From Micrococcaceae bacterium Sec5.7 (GTDB lineage: Bacteria > Actinomycetota > Actinomycetes > Actinomycetales > Micrococcaceae): a DNA stretch of 64,000 bases. Below are positions 26,542-36,561 of the stretch, piece after piece. The notes under the pieces are model-generated. The model was not told the DNA's origin. It did not search any database and was given only the letters and a program-made list of their open reading frames with translations. The DNA lies in NCBI GenBank assembly GCA_039636785.1, contig CP144169.1, positions 1,674,001-1,738,000 on the forward strand. The letters run 5' to 3'. Positions within the stretch are counted from its first letter, which is position 1. Each line of letters begins with the position of its first letter. The position numbers and the translations under genes are program-made.

Positions 26542-27993
26542 CTACCAGGGGCCGGGTTTGTAGTCCTTCAGAAAAACCCCGTAGTGGTCCTCGCCGTTCT
26601 CGCCCGTCACGATCGGATCGTAAACGCGGGCAGCACCGTCAACCAGGTCCAGCGGCGCATGGAAGCCTTCTTCCATCAGCCGGACCTTGGTGTAGTGCGG
26701 GCGTTCATCGGTGATCCAGCCGGTATCCACGGCGGTCATCAGGATGCCATCGGCTTCAAGCATTTCCTGGGCACTGGTGCGCGTCATCATGTTCAGCGCG
26801 GCTTTGGCCATATTGGTGTGCGGATGCCCGGGGCCCTTGTAGGCACGCGAGAACTGGCCTTCCATGGCCGTGACGTTCACGATGTATTTGCGGCGCGCCG
26901 TGGAGCGCTTCATGGCATCACGAAGCCTGCTCACCAGCAGGAACGGGGCTGTCACGTTGCAGAGCTGGACTTCCAGCATCTCGAGCGGGTCCACCTCATC
27001 CACCACCTGGGTCCAGCTGTTGATGCTGGCCAGATCCGGAACCAGGCCGCCCGCGTCGATTGCCGTCCCTGACGCAATCCGCTCCAGCGACGCCGATCCG
27101 GTGGACAGCGCCAGCGAGGTGATGGCATCCCCGGCGAGCACCGGGTGCTCGGTAACGCTGCTGGAAAGGGCCAGGGGGTGCTTGTCGTGCGCGTGGCCGA
27201 ACGTGACCAGCTCAGGGCCTCCGTTGGCCACGTCAAGCGCAGCCGGCAGCGGATCATCCTCGGCATCGACAAGCGGCTTGTAGGCATTACCCGAGCGGCG
27301 CACGGTCTGCGCGGCGTTGTTGATAATGATGTCCAGCGGCCCGGCGGCATTGAGGGAATCCGTGAGTGCCATGACCTGCGACGGATCACGAAGGTCTATG
27401 CCCACGATCCGCAGCCGGTGGAGCCAGTCTGCGCTGTCCTCCATGGCGGCAAATCTGCGTGCCGCATCCTTGGGGAACCGGGTGGTGATGGTGGTGTGCG
27501 CGCCGTCGCGGAGTAGGCGAAGAGCTATGTACATGCCGATCTTGGCCCGGCCGCCGGTCAGCAGGGCGCGCCGTCCTGTGAGGTCCGTCCGAGCATCGCG
27601 TTTGCTGTGGTTGAACGCTGCACATTCCGGGCAAAGCTGGTGGTAGAAGGCGTCCACCTGGGTGTAGTGCTTCTTACAGATGTAGCAGGGCCGGGACCGG
27701 ATCAGGTGACCGGCCACTTTGCCGGTGGCGGACGTCTCGAGTTTGTTCCCCCGGGTTTCGTCGTCGATCCGGTCCGGGGCCGCCGTGGCTGTCTGGGCCA
27801 TGACTGCGCGGTCCGATTCGGCAATCAGATCACGCTTGGTGACCCTGCGGTGCCGCTTTACAGCCTTGAACATCTTGCCGGTGGCACGGCGCACCGATAC
27901 GTAGTCAGGGTGCTCCTCGTCATAGACGTGGATGGTGTTCAGGACCTTCAGGCAGGCCCGGATTTCTTCAGGCGTCAGATCGGAGGAGCTCAT
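26542..27993 (-). CDS. SDR oxidoreductase with N-terminal helical domain and zinc ribbon
   Basis: A 483-residue protein of unusual build. Residues 1-60 are a charged helical segment. A four-Cys zinc ribbon follows at Cys103-x2-Cys106 and Cys121-x2-Cys124. A Rossmann SDR domain starts with TGGRAKIG at 146-153 and has NNAAQT and a late YKGPGHPHTNMAKAA region where the Tyr and Lys lie. The zinc ribbon could bind nucleic acid or protein. The ATG at 27993 is preceded by the GAGG-like segment and begins MSSSDLTPEEIR; a much longer upstream frame is an artefact antisense to glgC's neighbour region. Confidence 0.82.
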   Translation of the reverse strand: MSSSDLTPEEIRACLKVLNTIHVYDEEHPDYVSVRRATGKMFKAVKRHRRVTKRDLIAESDRAVMAQTATAAPDRIDDETRGNKLETSATGKVAGHLIRSRPCYICKKHYTQVDAFYHQLCPECAAFNHSKRDARTDLTGRRALLTGGRAKIGMYIALRLLRDGAHTTITTRFPKDAARRFAAMEDSADWLHRLRIVGIDLRDPSQVMALTDSLNAAGPLDIIINNAAQTVRRSGNAYKPLVDAEDDPLPAALDVANGGPELVTFGHAHDKHPLALSSSVTEHPVLAGDAITSLALSTGSASLERIASGTAIDAGGLVPDLASINSWTQVVDEVDPLEMLEVQLCNVTAPFLLVSRLRDAMKRSTARRKYIVNVTAMEGQFSRAYKGPGHPHTNMAKAALNMMTRTSAQEMLEADGILMTAVDTGWITDERPHYTKVRLMEEGFHAPLDLVDGAARVYDPIVTGENGEDHYGVFLKDYKPGPW

Positions 27994-28039
27994 TGTCCCG
28001 ATTTTACAGCCTGACGGACCCCCGGCCCGCCGCGGGCGG

Positions 28040-29458
28040 TCAGGAGCTGCTCGCGACGGACTCCCTGTCCGTGGCCGCGGCACCAGCTGCGCCTGCCTTC
28101 GCCTCCGCTGCCTTTTCCACCGATTCCCGGATTTCCGGGTAGTTGGCGGTAGCCGCCTTGACGGCGTCGGGAACAAGATGGAGGTTGGCTGCAGAGAGGG
28201 CACGCTCGGCATCTCCGGGCTCCGGTACCTCCTGGCCCTTTGACAGCACCGTAATGCCGGATTCAGTGACCTTGAAGCCCCGGGCGCGGTCCAGTTCCGG
28301 ATCGAGGCCGATTGCGGCACCGGCAGGGACCTTGACGTTCTTATCGATGATGGTGCGCTTGACCACTGCTCCCTCACCGATCCGGACGTTGTTCATCAGC
28401 ACCGAGTCCAGGACGCGGCTGGCCGTCCCCACGTAGACATCGTTGGCAAGCACCGAGCCCTCCACAACGCCGCCTGAGATCACCACGCCGCTGGCAACAA
28501 TCGAATCCAGCGCCGTGCCCACGGTGTTCCCCCGGCCGCGGACAAACTTGGCTGGGGGCGAAATGCTCTGGCGGGTGTAGATGGGCCATTCGGAGTTGTA
28601 GAGATTGAACACCGGCATGGGGGAGATGAGGTCCATGTGGGCGTCGTAGAAGGAATCGATGGTGCCCACATCCCGCCAGTAGGTGCGGTCCCGCTCCGTG
28701 GAACCGGGGATGTCGTTGAGGGTGAAGTCGTAGACGCCGGCTTCACCCTGGCTGACGAAGTAGGGAATGATGTCCCCGCCCATGTCGTGTTTGGTGTCGA
28801 GGCGTTCAGCATCCACGTGAAGCGCATCCACGAGGGCGTCGGCGTCGAAGACGTAGTTGCCCATGGAAGCCAGGAACTGGGTGGGGTCAGCTGCCAGGCC
28901 GGGAGTGGCGGCGGGCTTTTCCACGAACGCGGCAATCTTCTGGGGATCGTTGGGATCCACCTCGATGACGCCGAACTGGTCCGCCATGTTCAGAGGCTGG
29001 CGAACAGCGGCAACGGTCGCTTTGGCGCCGCTGGCAATGTGCTGATCAACCATTTGCGCGAAGTCCATGCGGTAGACGTGATCGGCTCCCACCACCACCA
29101 CAATATCCGGGTTGGCATCGTGGATCAGGTTCAGGGACTGGTAAATGGCGTTTGCGCTGCCAAGGAACCAGCTCTTGCCCACGCGCTGCTGCGCCGGGAC
29201 CGAGGCCACGTAATTGCCCAGCTGGGTGGACATCCGCCAGGTCTCGGAAATGTGGCGGTCGAGGCTGTGCGACTTGTACTGTGTGAGCACCACGATCTGC
29301 AGATAGCGCGAATTCACCAGGTTGGATAACGCAAAGTCGATCAGCCGGTAGCTGCCCGCAAAAGGCACTCCAGGCTTGGCCCGGTCTGCCGTCAGCGGCA
29401 TGAGCCTGTTTCCTTCGCCGCCAGCCAGGACAATTGCCAAAACTTTCTTCGTCGGCAT
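28040..29458 (-). CDS. glgC: glucose-1-phosphate adenylyltransferase GlgC
   Basis: A 472-residue ADP-glucose pyrophosphorylase. The nucleotide-binding [13 protein letters not shown] is near residue 12, the catalytic-site segment [19 protein letters not shown] follows, and the C-terminal half is a left-handed beta-helix. About 45 extra Ala/Glu-rich residues follow the normal family end and look disordered. It makes ADP-glucose for glycogen or maltose-1-phosphate routes. The ATG at 29458 ([14 protein letters not shown]) was chosen; the frame continues 21 codons upstream. Divergent from glgA across 92 bp, suggesting a shared control region. Confidence 0.94.
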   Translation of the reverse strand: MPTKKVLAIVLAGGEGNRLMPLTADRAKPGVPFAGSYRLIDFALSNLVNSRYLQIVVLTQYKSHSLDRHISETWRMSTQLGNYVASVPAQQRVGKSWFLGSANAIYQSLNLIHDANPDIVVVVGADHVYRMDFAQMVDQHIASGAKATVAAVRQPLNMADQFGVIEVDPNDPQKIAAFVEKPAATPGLAADPTQFLASMGNYVFDADALVDALHVDAERLDTKHDMGGDIIPYFVSQGEAGVYDFTLNDIPGSTERDRTYWRDVGTIDSFYDAHMDLISPMPVFNLYNSEWPIYTRQSISPPAKFVRGRGNTVGTALDSIVASGVVISGGVVEGSVLANDVYVGTASRVLDSVLMNNVRIGEGAVVKRTIIDKNVKVPAGAAIGLDPELDRARGFKVTESGITVLSKGQEVPEPGDAERALSAANLHLVPDAVKAATANYPEIRESVEKAAEAKAGAAGAAATDRESVASSS

Positions 29459-29550
29459 AGTGGTAGCTCCCTGTACGTCCTTGTAACACCCCAACAGTCC
29501 GGTACGCCCGGACTCCTTCACACTAGAACAGATACGCCGGAAGGACTACC

Positions 29551-30798
29551 TTGGGTATCGTGCGAATAGACATTGTGACTAAAGAATTCCCGCCCGAGAT
29601 TTACGGCGGCGCCGGCGTCCACGTGGCCGAGCTGAGCAGGGTACTTGCAAAGCATGTTGACCTGCAGGTTCGTGCCTTCGGTGCCCCCCGGGACGCTGAC
29701 TACCACGGGGCCGGAGTGACCTCTTATCCGGTGCCGGAGGACCTCGGCGAAGCCAACGCCGCGGTCCAGACCCTTGGCGTGGATCTGAGGATTGTCCCGG
29801 ACGTTGCGGGCGCCGATCTGGTCCATTCACATACGTGGTACGCCAACATGGCCGGCCACCTGGCATCCCTGCTGCACGGCATCCCGCACGTGCTCAGCGC
29901 CCACAGCCTTGAGCCGCTGCGTCCCTGGAAAGCGGAGCAGCTGGGCGGCGGCTATGCGGTGTCGTCCTGGGTGGAGAAGACCGCTTACGAAGCCGCCGCG
30001 GCCATCATTGCCGTGTCGGAAGGCATGCGCCAGGACATCCTGCGCAGCTACCCGGATGTCGATCCCGCCAAGGTCCGTGTGGTCCACAACGGCATCGACG
30101 TCGCGATGTGGGCCCGCGACGAAAACGACGACGCCATCCGCGCCCTGGGCATCGACCCGGAGAAGCCCAGCGTGGTGTTCGTCGGCCGCAATACCCGCCA
30201 GAAGGGCGTGCCGTACCTGCTGAGGGCCGCAGCGAAGCTTCCGGCGGATGTGCAGGTGGTCCTGTGCCTCGGTGCAGCGGACACTCCCGAGCTGGCGGCC
30301 GAGACCGCCCGGCTGATCGAGGAGCTCCAGAGCCAGCGCAGCGGAGTGGTGCTGATCGAACGGATGCTGCCCCGCAACGAGCTCATCCAGGTCCTCAGCC
30401 ATGCCACCGCTTTCGCCTGCCCGTCCATCTACGAACCGCTCGGCATCGTCAACCTTGAGGCCATGGCCTGCGGTGCGGCCGTGGTGGCCAGCGCCACCGG
30501 CGGTATCCCCGAGGTTGTCCTTCACGGCGAAACCGGGCTTCTGGTCGGGATCGAGCAGGTGACCGACGGCACGGGCACGCCCCTGGACCCGGAAAAATTC
30601 GTCACCGAATTCGCGGCCGCCCTCACCGAGGTGGTGTCTGATCCCGAGCGTTCCCGGGCCATGGGGGAGGCTGGCCGCCGCAGGGCCGAGGAACACTTTT
30701 CCTGGGATTCCATTACGGAATCCACACTCGCGGTGTACCGTTCAGTGCTCGCCGGAGGCGACTTGCCGGCGACATCAGCCGTTACAGCCGGCAATTAA
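29551..30798 (+). CDS. glgA: glycogen synthase, actinobacterial GT4 type
   Basis: A 415-residue GT4 glycosyltransferase. The N-terminal acceptor-side motif KEFPPEIYGGAGVHVAELSR and the donor-site EPLGIVNLEAMACGAAVVASA motif are intact. Actinobacterial enzymes of this type use ADP-glucose to form glucan or maltose-1-phosphate. The TTG start at 29551 has GGAAGGA five bases ahead; an in-frame GTG at 29560 gives the commoner family start MRIDIVTKEF. It is divergent from glgC and ends at a very strong hairpin. Confidence 0.92.
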   Translation: MGIVRIDIVTKEFPPEIYGGAGVHVAELSRVLAKHVDLQVRAFGAPRDADYHGAGVTSYPVPEDLGEANAAVQTLGVDLRIVPDVAGADLVHSHTWYANMAGHLASLLHGIPHVLSAHSLEPLRPWKAEQLGGGYAVSSWVEKTAYEAAAAIIAVSEGMRQDILRSYPDVDPAKVRVVHNGIDVAMWARDENDDAIRALGIDPEKPSVVFVGRNTRQKGVPYLLRAAAKLPADVQVVLCLGAADTPELAAETARLIEELQSQRSGVVLIERMLPRNELIQVLSHATAFACPSIYEPLGIVNLEAMACGAAVVASATGGIPEVVLHGETGLLVGIEQVTDGTGTPLDPEKFVTEFAAALTEVVSDPERSRAMGEAGRRRAEEHFSWDSITESTLAVYRSVLAGGDLPATSAVTAGN

Positions 30799-30845
30799 CC
30801 ACGACGGCGCCGCTCCCCAGATGTGGGGAGCGGCGCCGTCGTGGT
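30798..30845. terminator. strong hairpin terminator after glgA
   Basis: Perfect 21-bp arms (30798-30818 and 30825-30845) around a 6-nt loop start at the last base of the glgA stop codon. The acyl-CoA oxidase-like gene converges from the right and ends 31 bp later, so the hairpin probably serves both genes. Confidence 0.8.
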
Positions 30846-30876
30846 CAGCCCGTTGAGATAGACGGTGCCTGGCGCA

Positions 30877-33003
30877 TCAGCGCTTGGCGACGCCGGCTTC
30901 AATCTTCTTGCGGGCCAGGATCACTTTTTCTTCCACCGGAGCCCGGCCGCTGGCACGCTGCGCGCGGAAGAACTCACGGGCTTCGTCCTGACGGACCTTT
31001 TCAACGCCGGTGGCGATGGAGGCGCGGAGGTGCTCGGGGCCGTAGCCGAAGGCATCCACCAGATCCACTGCATGCGGGCGGATCTTGACCAGAAGCCGGT
31101 TGATGTAGTCGCCCACAGTGCGTCCGCGCTGCATGGAGAGGCGGCCGTTCATGAGGTACCAGGACAGGTTCTTCTCGATCAGCGAGAGGCCGAAGAGATC
31201 GCGGAGCCACGTCAGCACCTTCTTGGTGCCCGGATCGGTGACATTGCCGAGGGCTTCGGTGAAGGCTTCCCACTGCAGCAGTTCGGCGTGTGCCTGGGCC
31301 GCTTCGATCAGGTCATCCTGATGCTGGTTGAATATGGCTGCGCCCTGGTGCTGGGGCAGTTTGTTGGTGCCCTTGAGGGCAGCGCCTACCTCAGCCACCA
31401 TGGACTGGACGCGGTCCGTCAGCAACGTGCGCTGTCCTTCCTCGTCCCGAAGAGCCAAAGCGGACTTTTGGACCGAACCGGTATCGGCCACGAACTGGGC
31501 CACTTGCCGCAGGCCAGTGCGGTGGATGGCAACGTCAGCTGCCTGGCCCACCACATACCTCGCCAGCACACCGAAATTGACACTGCGGAATTCCTTGGCA
31601 TAGTCCGCGAGCAGCCGCTTGGCCACAAGCTGGAGCAGGATCGTGTTGTCACCTTCGAAGGTGACATAGACGTCCAGGTCGGCGCGCAGCGAGGCGAAGC
31701 GGTTCTCGATCAGGAAGCCGGCGCCGCCGCAGGCCTCGCGGCATTCCTGGAGTGTGTCCAGTGCATGCCACGTGCTGAGCGGTTTGAGGGCGGCGGCCAG
31801 TGTTTCGAGATCCTGCCGGTCTTCATCGGTGTCGTGGGCGCCGGAGAAGACGTCATCGAACTTCTGCAGCAGCTGCTCGTGTGCAAAGCTGGCGGCGTAT
31901 GTGGTTGCCAGCCGGGTAAAGAGACGGCGCTGGTGGCGCTGGTAGTCGAGCAGGACCTCTTCTTCGGTGAGCGAGGAGGCGTTGAACTGACGGCGCTCGG
32001 TGGCGTACTGGATGGCAGTTTTGAGGGCGATCTTGGAAGCGGCAACAGCAGCGCCGTCGAGGGACACCCGGCCCTGGACCAGAGTGCCCAGCATGGTGAA
32101 GAAGCGGCGGCCAGGGCTGGCGATCGGTGAGGTGTACGAGCCGCCGGGGTCTACGTTGCCATATCGGTTCAGCAGATTGGTGCGGGGGATCCGGACGTTG
32201 TTGAAGTGCAGCCGGCCGTTGTCTATTCCGTTAAGGCCGCCCTTGATGCCGTCGTCCTCGCCGCCGATACCCGGCAGGAATTCCTTGGTCAGGGGATCAC
32301 GCAGGTCCATGTAGAACGCGTGCACCCCGTGGTTGACGTTCTTGGTGACCAGCTGGGCGAAGACCACGGCCCCGAGTCCGTCAATGGCGGCGTTGCCGAT
32401 GTAATCTTTCCAGGCTGCACGGAAGGGTGTGTGCACCACGAATTCCTGCGTTGCGGCGTCGTAGGTGGCGGTGGTGGCAATGCTGGCAACGTCCGAGCCG
32501 TGGCCGGTCTCGGTCATGGCGAAGCAACCAGGAATCTCCAGGCTCATGATGCCCGGCAGCCACCTGGTGTGGTGCTCATCGGTGCCCAGGTGCATCACTG
32601 CGGAGCCAAAGAGACCCCACTGCACGCCGGCCTTGATCTGCAGGGACGGATCGGCAGTGACCAGTTCCTCGAAGCCGGCCACGTTTCCGCCGTGGTCATC
32701 CGAGCCGCCGAGTGCGGACGGGAACGCGCGGTGGACGGCGTCGTTGTCCACCAGATACTTCAGCTGACCGAACGCACGCTTGCGGTGTTCGGTGTGGGTC
32801 AGTCCTTCGGTCTTGTGCATTTCCGGGCGTGCGGCCAGTCCGCGGGCCTGCTTGCGGATGTGGGCCCACTTGCCCAGGAGTTGCTCGCCGAGTGCGGCGA
32901 CGTCGACGGCCGGTTGGCCGTCAGCGGGCCGGCCGTGAGCGGGCACGGCGGCAGCTGCCGGCCGGGTGGCATCGCCGGCGGGGCGGTCCACTACTTCAGT
33001 CAT
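30877..33003 (-). CDS. acyl-CoA oxidase-like acyl-CoA dehydrogenase family protein
   Basis: A 708-residue flavoprotein, much longer than ordinary acyl-CoA dehydrogenases (about 380 residues) and built like eukaryotic acyl-CoA oxidases. It has an N-terminal helical domain, the FAMTETGHGSDVASI flavin/substrate segment near residue 165, the GVHAFYMDLRDP middle domain, a C-terminal dehydrogenase domain with QECREACGGAGF, and an extra C-terminal helical region. It should introduce a trans-2 double bond into acyl-CoA. The ATG at 33003 begins MTEVVDRPAGD. The TetR gene overlaps its start by 8 bases on the same strand. Confidence 0.88.
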   Translation of the reverse strand: MTEVVDRPAGDATRPAAAAVPAHGRPADGQPAVDVAALGEQLLGKWAHIRKQARGLAARPEMHKTEGLTHTEHRKRAFGQLKYLVDNDAVHRAFPSALGGSDDHGGNVAGFEELVTADPSLQIKAGVQWGLFGSAVMHLGTDEHHTRWLPGIMSLEIPGCFAMTETGHGSDVASIATTATYDAATQEFVVHTPFRAAWKDYIGNAAIDGLGAVVFAQLVTKNVNHGVHAFYMDLRDPLTKEFLPGIGGEDDGIKGGLNGIDNGRLHFNNVRIPRTNLLNRYGNVDPGGSYTSPIASPGRRFFTMLGTLVQGRVSLDGAAVAASKIALKTAIQYATERRQFNASSLTEEEVLLDYQRHQRRLFTRLATTYAASFAHEQLLQKFDDVFSGAHDTDEDRQDLETLAAALKPLSTWHALDTLQECREACGGAGFLIENRFASLRADLDVYVTFEGDNTILLQLVAKRLLADYAKEFRSVNFGVLARYVVGQAADVAIHRTGLRQVAQFVADTGSVQKSALALRDEEGQRTLLTDRVQSMVAEVGAALKGTNKLPQHQGAAIFNQHQDDLIEAAQAHAELLQWEAFTEALGNVTDPGTKKVLTWLRDLFGLSLIEKNLSWYLMNGRLSMQRGRTVGDYINRLLVKIRPHAVDLVDAFGYGPEHLRASIATGVEKVRQDEAREFFRAQRASGRAPVEEKVILARKKIEAGVAKR

Positions 33004-33790
33004 GTCGATTTCCTTCTTTGGTTCTGACAAGTTGTTTCTCTGGCGAGGGTTTCTCTGCCGAAGGTTGTTCCGGCGAAAAACCATCCGATTCGGTGGGGGC
33101 CGCCCCGGTGTCCAGCTCCGGGGCGATGCCCACACACAGCCAGTCGGTTATCTGCCGCGCCATGGTCTCCTGGTTCGGCTTCGTGGGTGCGGCGGGGCTC
33201 CCCAGCCACTGTTCCCCGGCGTTGCGCACCAGACCGATTGCGGCGGTGGGCCAGTAGCCGATCACCGCTTCCTTGCCGGTGCCCTGACCGAGGTGGGCGC
33301 GCATGGGACGGGCGATCATGTCCCCGATTGATTCGAAGAAGTGCCCCAGGGCGCCTGCCGTGGCAATGACACCCTGGCCACCGTCCGGATCGCCGGGGGA
33401 ATGGCGTGTGACAAAGGTGTAGACGTTGGGGCTGGTCTCCGCCATCTGGAGGTAGGCGGACACCATGGCCAGCAGTCCTTCGCGCGGAGTCTGGGCACTC
33501 TGAGCCGCATCACGGATGCGCCGCTGCATCTGGCTGAGGACCACTTCGCCCACCGCCTGCTGGAGGCCGGCTTTGTCGCCGAAGTAACGGTAGAAAACAG
33601 ACTTCGATGTCCCTGCCGCCGCGGCTATGTCTTCCATGGACGCGTCGCTGCCGAGCGCGTGTACTGCCCGGCGTGCCGACTTGATGAGTTCACGGCGTCG
33701 TTCCTCACGGTGGGACTGCCAGCGGGCGGCGCGGCCGTCAACGGCGGCAGCACCGGAGGCCGCCGAAAGTTCTGGATGGAGGATGTTCAC
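32996..33790 (-). CDS. TetR-family regulator of the fatty-acid cluster
   Basis: A 264-residue TetR-type repressor. The helix-turn-helix (SMEDIAAAAGTSKSVFYRYF) is at about 51-70, followed by a ligand-binding domain and a Pro/Glu-rich C-terminal tail. GTG at 33790 was chosen because it abuts a perfect inverted repeat that separates it from the divergent thiolase gene. The 3' end overlaps the acyl-CoA oxidase-like gene by 8 bases. The gene context suggests it senses a fatty acyl-CoA and represses itself together with both flanking beta-oxidation units; that is inference. Confidence 0.88.
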   Translation of the reverse strand: MNILHPELSAASGAAAVDGRAARWQSHREERRRELIKSARRAVHALGSDASMEDIAAAAGTSKSVFYRYFGDKAGLQQAVGEVVLSQMQRRIRDAAQSAQTPREGLLAMVSAYLQMAETSPNVYTFVTRHSPGDPDGGQGVIATAGALGHFFESIGDMIARPMRAHLGQGTGKEAVIGYWPTAAIGLVRNAGEQWLGSPAAPTKPNQETMARQITDWLCVGIAPELDTGAAPTESDGFSPEQPSAEKPSPEKQLVRTKEGNRHD

Positions 33791-33822
33791 GATACCCAGC
33801 GTATCAGGTACGCTGGGTATCG
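33790..33822. promoter_or_regulatory. perfect inverted repeat, likely TetR operator
   Basis: Two 14-nt arms (CGATACCCAGCGTA and its exact complement) flank a 5-nt spacer, directly at the start codon of the TetR gene and 31 bp before the divergent thiolase ATG. The form and site fit an autoregulatory operator controlling both directions. Confidence 0.72.
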
Positions 33823-33852
33823 GTAACCAGCTTTGATCAAAGGAGACAGCAC

Positions 33853-35211
33853 ATGTCCGTAAACGGACAGTCCGAAACCGGACCAGAGGAAACAGCCGCA
33901 CACCAGCCTGCACGGCAGATTCGCAAGGCAGTGGTGGTGGGTGGCAACAGGATCCCGTTTGCCCGGACCGGAGGGGCATACACCAAGTCTTCGAACCAGG
34001 ACATGCTTACGGCAGCGCTGGATGGCCTCATCGCCCGTTTCGGGCTTCAGGAGGAGCGGATCGGCGAGGTGGCCGCGGGCGCTGTCCTCAAGCACTCCCG
34101 GGACTTCAACCTCACCCGTGAGGCAGTTCTGGGCTCTGCACTCTCTGCGGAAACCCCTGCCTACGACCTGCAGCAGGCGTGCGCCACCGGGCTGGAGACG
34201 GTTCTTGGAATGGCCAACAAGATCAAACTGGGCCAGATCGATTCCGCCATCGCCGGGGGCGTCGACTCGGCATCGGACGCCCCCATCGCCGTCAGCGAAG
34301 GACTCCGCGAGGTGCTCCTGGACCTGAACCGGGCCAAAACACTCCCGCAGCGCCTGCAGATCCTCAGCCGGCTTCGGCCGAAGGACCTTGCGCCGGATGC
34401 CCCCAACACGGGTGAGCCACGCACCGGGCTGTCCATGGGGGAGCATCAGGCACTCACCACTGCCCAGTGGAAGATCACCCGCGAGGCTCAGGACGAACTG
34501 GCCTGCGACAGCCACCACAACCTGGCAGCCGCCTTCGACGCGGGTTTCTTTGATGACCTCCTGACCCCATACCGCGGCCTCAGCAAGGACTCCAACCTCC
34601 GTGCCGACACCACTATGGAAAAACTGGCCACACTCAAGCCTGTCTTCGGCAAGAACCTCGGCGCAGAGGCCACTATGACGGCCGGCAACTCTACTCCGCT
34701 CACCGACGGCGCTGCCACCGTGCTGCTGGCCTCCGAAGAGTGGGCGGATGCCCATGATCTTCCCAAACTGGCCACCGTGTTGGACGGTGAAGCGGCGTCG
34801 GTGGACTTCGTCCACGGCAAGGACGGACTGCTGATGGCACCGGCCTTCGCGGTGCCGCGCCTGTTGGCCCGAAACGGCCTGACCCTCGACGACATCGACT
34901 TCTTCGAAATCCACGAAGCCTTCGCAGGCACCGTGCTGAGCACCCTGGCCGCCTGGGAAGACGAGGCGTTCGGCCGCACCCGTCTGGGCCTGGACGGGGC
35001 TTTTGGCAGCATTGACCGTGCCAAGCTGAACGTCAATGGCTCGTCCCTGGCGGCGGGACACCCTTTTGCGGCCACCGGCGGCCGCATCGTGGCCTCGCTG
35101 GCCAAAATGCTTCATGCCAGGGGCCAGGTTGATGGACGCCCGGCACGCGGCCTCATCTCCATCTGCGCCGCCGGCGGCCAGGGCGTCGCCGCAATTCTCG
35201 AATCACACTAG
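33853..35211 (+). CDS. acetyl-CoA C-acyltransferase (FadI/FadA-like thiolase)
   Basis: A 452-residue thiolase. The acylated Cys110 is in LQQACATGLE, HEAFAGTV takes the place of NEAF, the His motif is AAGHPFAATGG, and the proton-shuttle Cys is intact in ICAAGGQG. The length and HEAF variant resemble FadI-type enzymes. It cleaves 3-oxoacyl-CoA at the end of beta-oxidation. ATG at 33853 has AAAGGAG upstream. It is followed by HMW FabG (9-bp gap) and MaoC genes, forming a TetR-controlled unit. Confidence 0.9.
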   Translation: MSVNGQSETGPEETAAHQPARQIRKAVVVGGNRIPFARTGGAYTKSSNQDMLTAALDGLIARFGLQEERIGEVAAGAVLKHSRDFNLTREAVLGSALSAETPAYDLQQACATGLETVLGMANKIKLGQIDSAIAGGVDSASDAPIAVSEGLREVLLDLNRAKTLPQRLQILSRLRPKDLAPDAPNTGEPRTGLSMGEHQALTTAQWKITREAQDELACDSHHNLAAAFDAGFFDDLLTPYRGLSKDSNLRADTTMEKLATLKPVFGKNLGAEATMTAGNSTPLTDGAATVLLASEEWADAHDLPKLATVLDGEAASVDFVHGKDGLLMAPAFAVPRLLARNGLTLDDIDFFEIHEAFAGTVLSTLAAWEDEAFGRTRLGLDGAFGSIDRAKLNVNGSSLAAGHPFAATGGRIVASLAKMLHARGQVDGRPARGLISICAAGGQGVAAILESH

Positions 35212-35220
35212 GGGGACCGG

Positions 35221-36561
35221 ATGACAGACAAATACACCCACTTTGTGAGCGGGGGCTTTGGCAGGGACATCGCCAGAAAACTGGGACTTCCGCAGCCCGT
35301 CGTGCTTCGCCGCCACAAGCCAGGGCAGCCGCTCATCACCGGCCCCATCCTGATCCAGGGCTCCACCGACGGCGCAGACAGGCTCGCAGCAACGCTCCTG
35401 TCCTGGGATCTCGATGTACGCCGCCACGCAGTACCCAAGGAAAGACTCGGCGCCATCATCCTGGTCCTGGACGAGCTGGCCAGCCCCGAGGACCTGGAAA
35501 AGCCTGTCCTGTCTGCTGCATCGTCACTGCGGGACCTCGCCTCCAATGCGAGAGTGGTCACTATTTCACATGAGTCAGGCGCCGCCGGCACACCGGCGGC
35601 TGCGGCTGCACGTCAGGGGGTGGATGGCCTGCTGCGCTCGCTGGCGAAGGAGCTCCGTTCCGGCGCCACGGGGAACGGGATTGTCCTGGCTGAGGATGTG
35701 ATCACCACGAGTCCCAGTGTTTTGGGCGCGCTGAGGTTCTTCCTGTCCGGCCGTTCCGCTTTTGTCGATGGCCAGTTCCTTACCGTAACCTCGGCCGAAG
35801 GAAAGCTGCCCGACGACGTCGAGAAGCCCCTCGCCGGCAAAGTCGCCGTTGTTACGGGTGCCGCACGTGGGATCGGTGCCGCGATCGCGCGGACTCTATA
35901 CCGCGACGGTGCCACACTGATCGTCGTCGACATTCCCGGGGCAGGGGACCACCTCGCCGAGGTCGCCAACGAAGTCCGGGGAACCGCACTTCAGCTGGAC
36001 ATCAGCAGGGAAGATGCGGGCCGGCGGATCATCGACCACGCAGTTGAAAGACACGGCCGCCTGGACATCGTCATTCACAACGCCGGGATTACGCGGGACA
36101 GGCTTCTCGCCAACATGGACCAGGGCCGGTGGAGCTCGGTGATCGCTGTTAACATTGCCGCGCAGCTCCGGATCAACAACGCGCTGCTGGCATCGGAGCA
36201 CTTCCGGGACGCACCCCGCATTGTGTCGGTTGCGTCCACTAGCGGCATCGCCGGCAACCGCGGGCAGACCAATTATGCCGCCTCCAAGAGCGGCGTGATG
36301 GGCATGGTCCGCGCCACGGCGCCGCTGCTGGCAGCCCACGGAGGCTCCATCAACGCAGTGGCGCCGGGTTTCATCGAAACAGAGATGACGGCCCGGATTC
36401 CCTTCGCCACCCGCGAAATTGCCCGCAGGCTCAACTCGCTGCAACAGGGCGGGCAGCCCGGGGATGTGGCCGAAGCCATCGCCTTCCTGGCCAGCGACGC
36501 CGCCGGAGGCATCTCCGGCGAGGTGCTGCGGGTCTGCGGACAGAACCTGGTCGGGGCATGA
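35221..36561 (+). CDS. high-molecular-weight FabG (FabG4-like 3-oxoacyl reductase)
   Basis: A 446-residue SDR with an extra N-terminal flavodoxin-like region of about 200 residues that lacks a complete cofactor site, as in mycobacterial FabG4. The catalytic half has TGAARGIG at 212-219, NAGIT, Ser in SVASTSGIAG, and Tyr/Lys in NYAASKSG. FabG4-type enzymes use NADH on 3-oxoacyl-CoA. Its stop overlaps the MaoC start by 4 bases (ATGA), so the two are translationally coupled. Confidence 0.9.
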   Translation: MTDKYTHFVSGGFGRDIARKLGLPQPVVLRRHKPGQPLITGPILIQGSTDGADRLAATLLSWDLDVRRHAVPKERLGAIILVLDELASPEDLEKPVLSAASSLRDLASNARVVTISHESGAAGTPAAAAARQGVDGLLRSLAKELRSGATGNGIVLAEDVITTSPSVLGALRFFLSGRSAFVDGQFLTVTSAEGKLPDDVEKPLAGKVAVVTGAARGIGAAIARTLYRDGATLIVVDIPGAGDHLAEVANEVRGTALQLDISREDAGRRIIDHAVERHGRLDIVIHNAGITRDRLLANMDQGRWSSVIAVNIAAQLRINNALLASEHFRDAPRIVSVASTSGIAGNRGQTNYAASKSGVMGMVRATAPLLAAHGGSINAVAPGFIETEMTARIPFATREIARRLNSLQQGGQPGDVAEAIAFLASDAAGGISGEVLRVCGQNLVGA

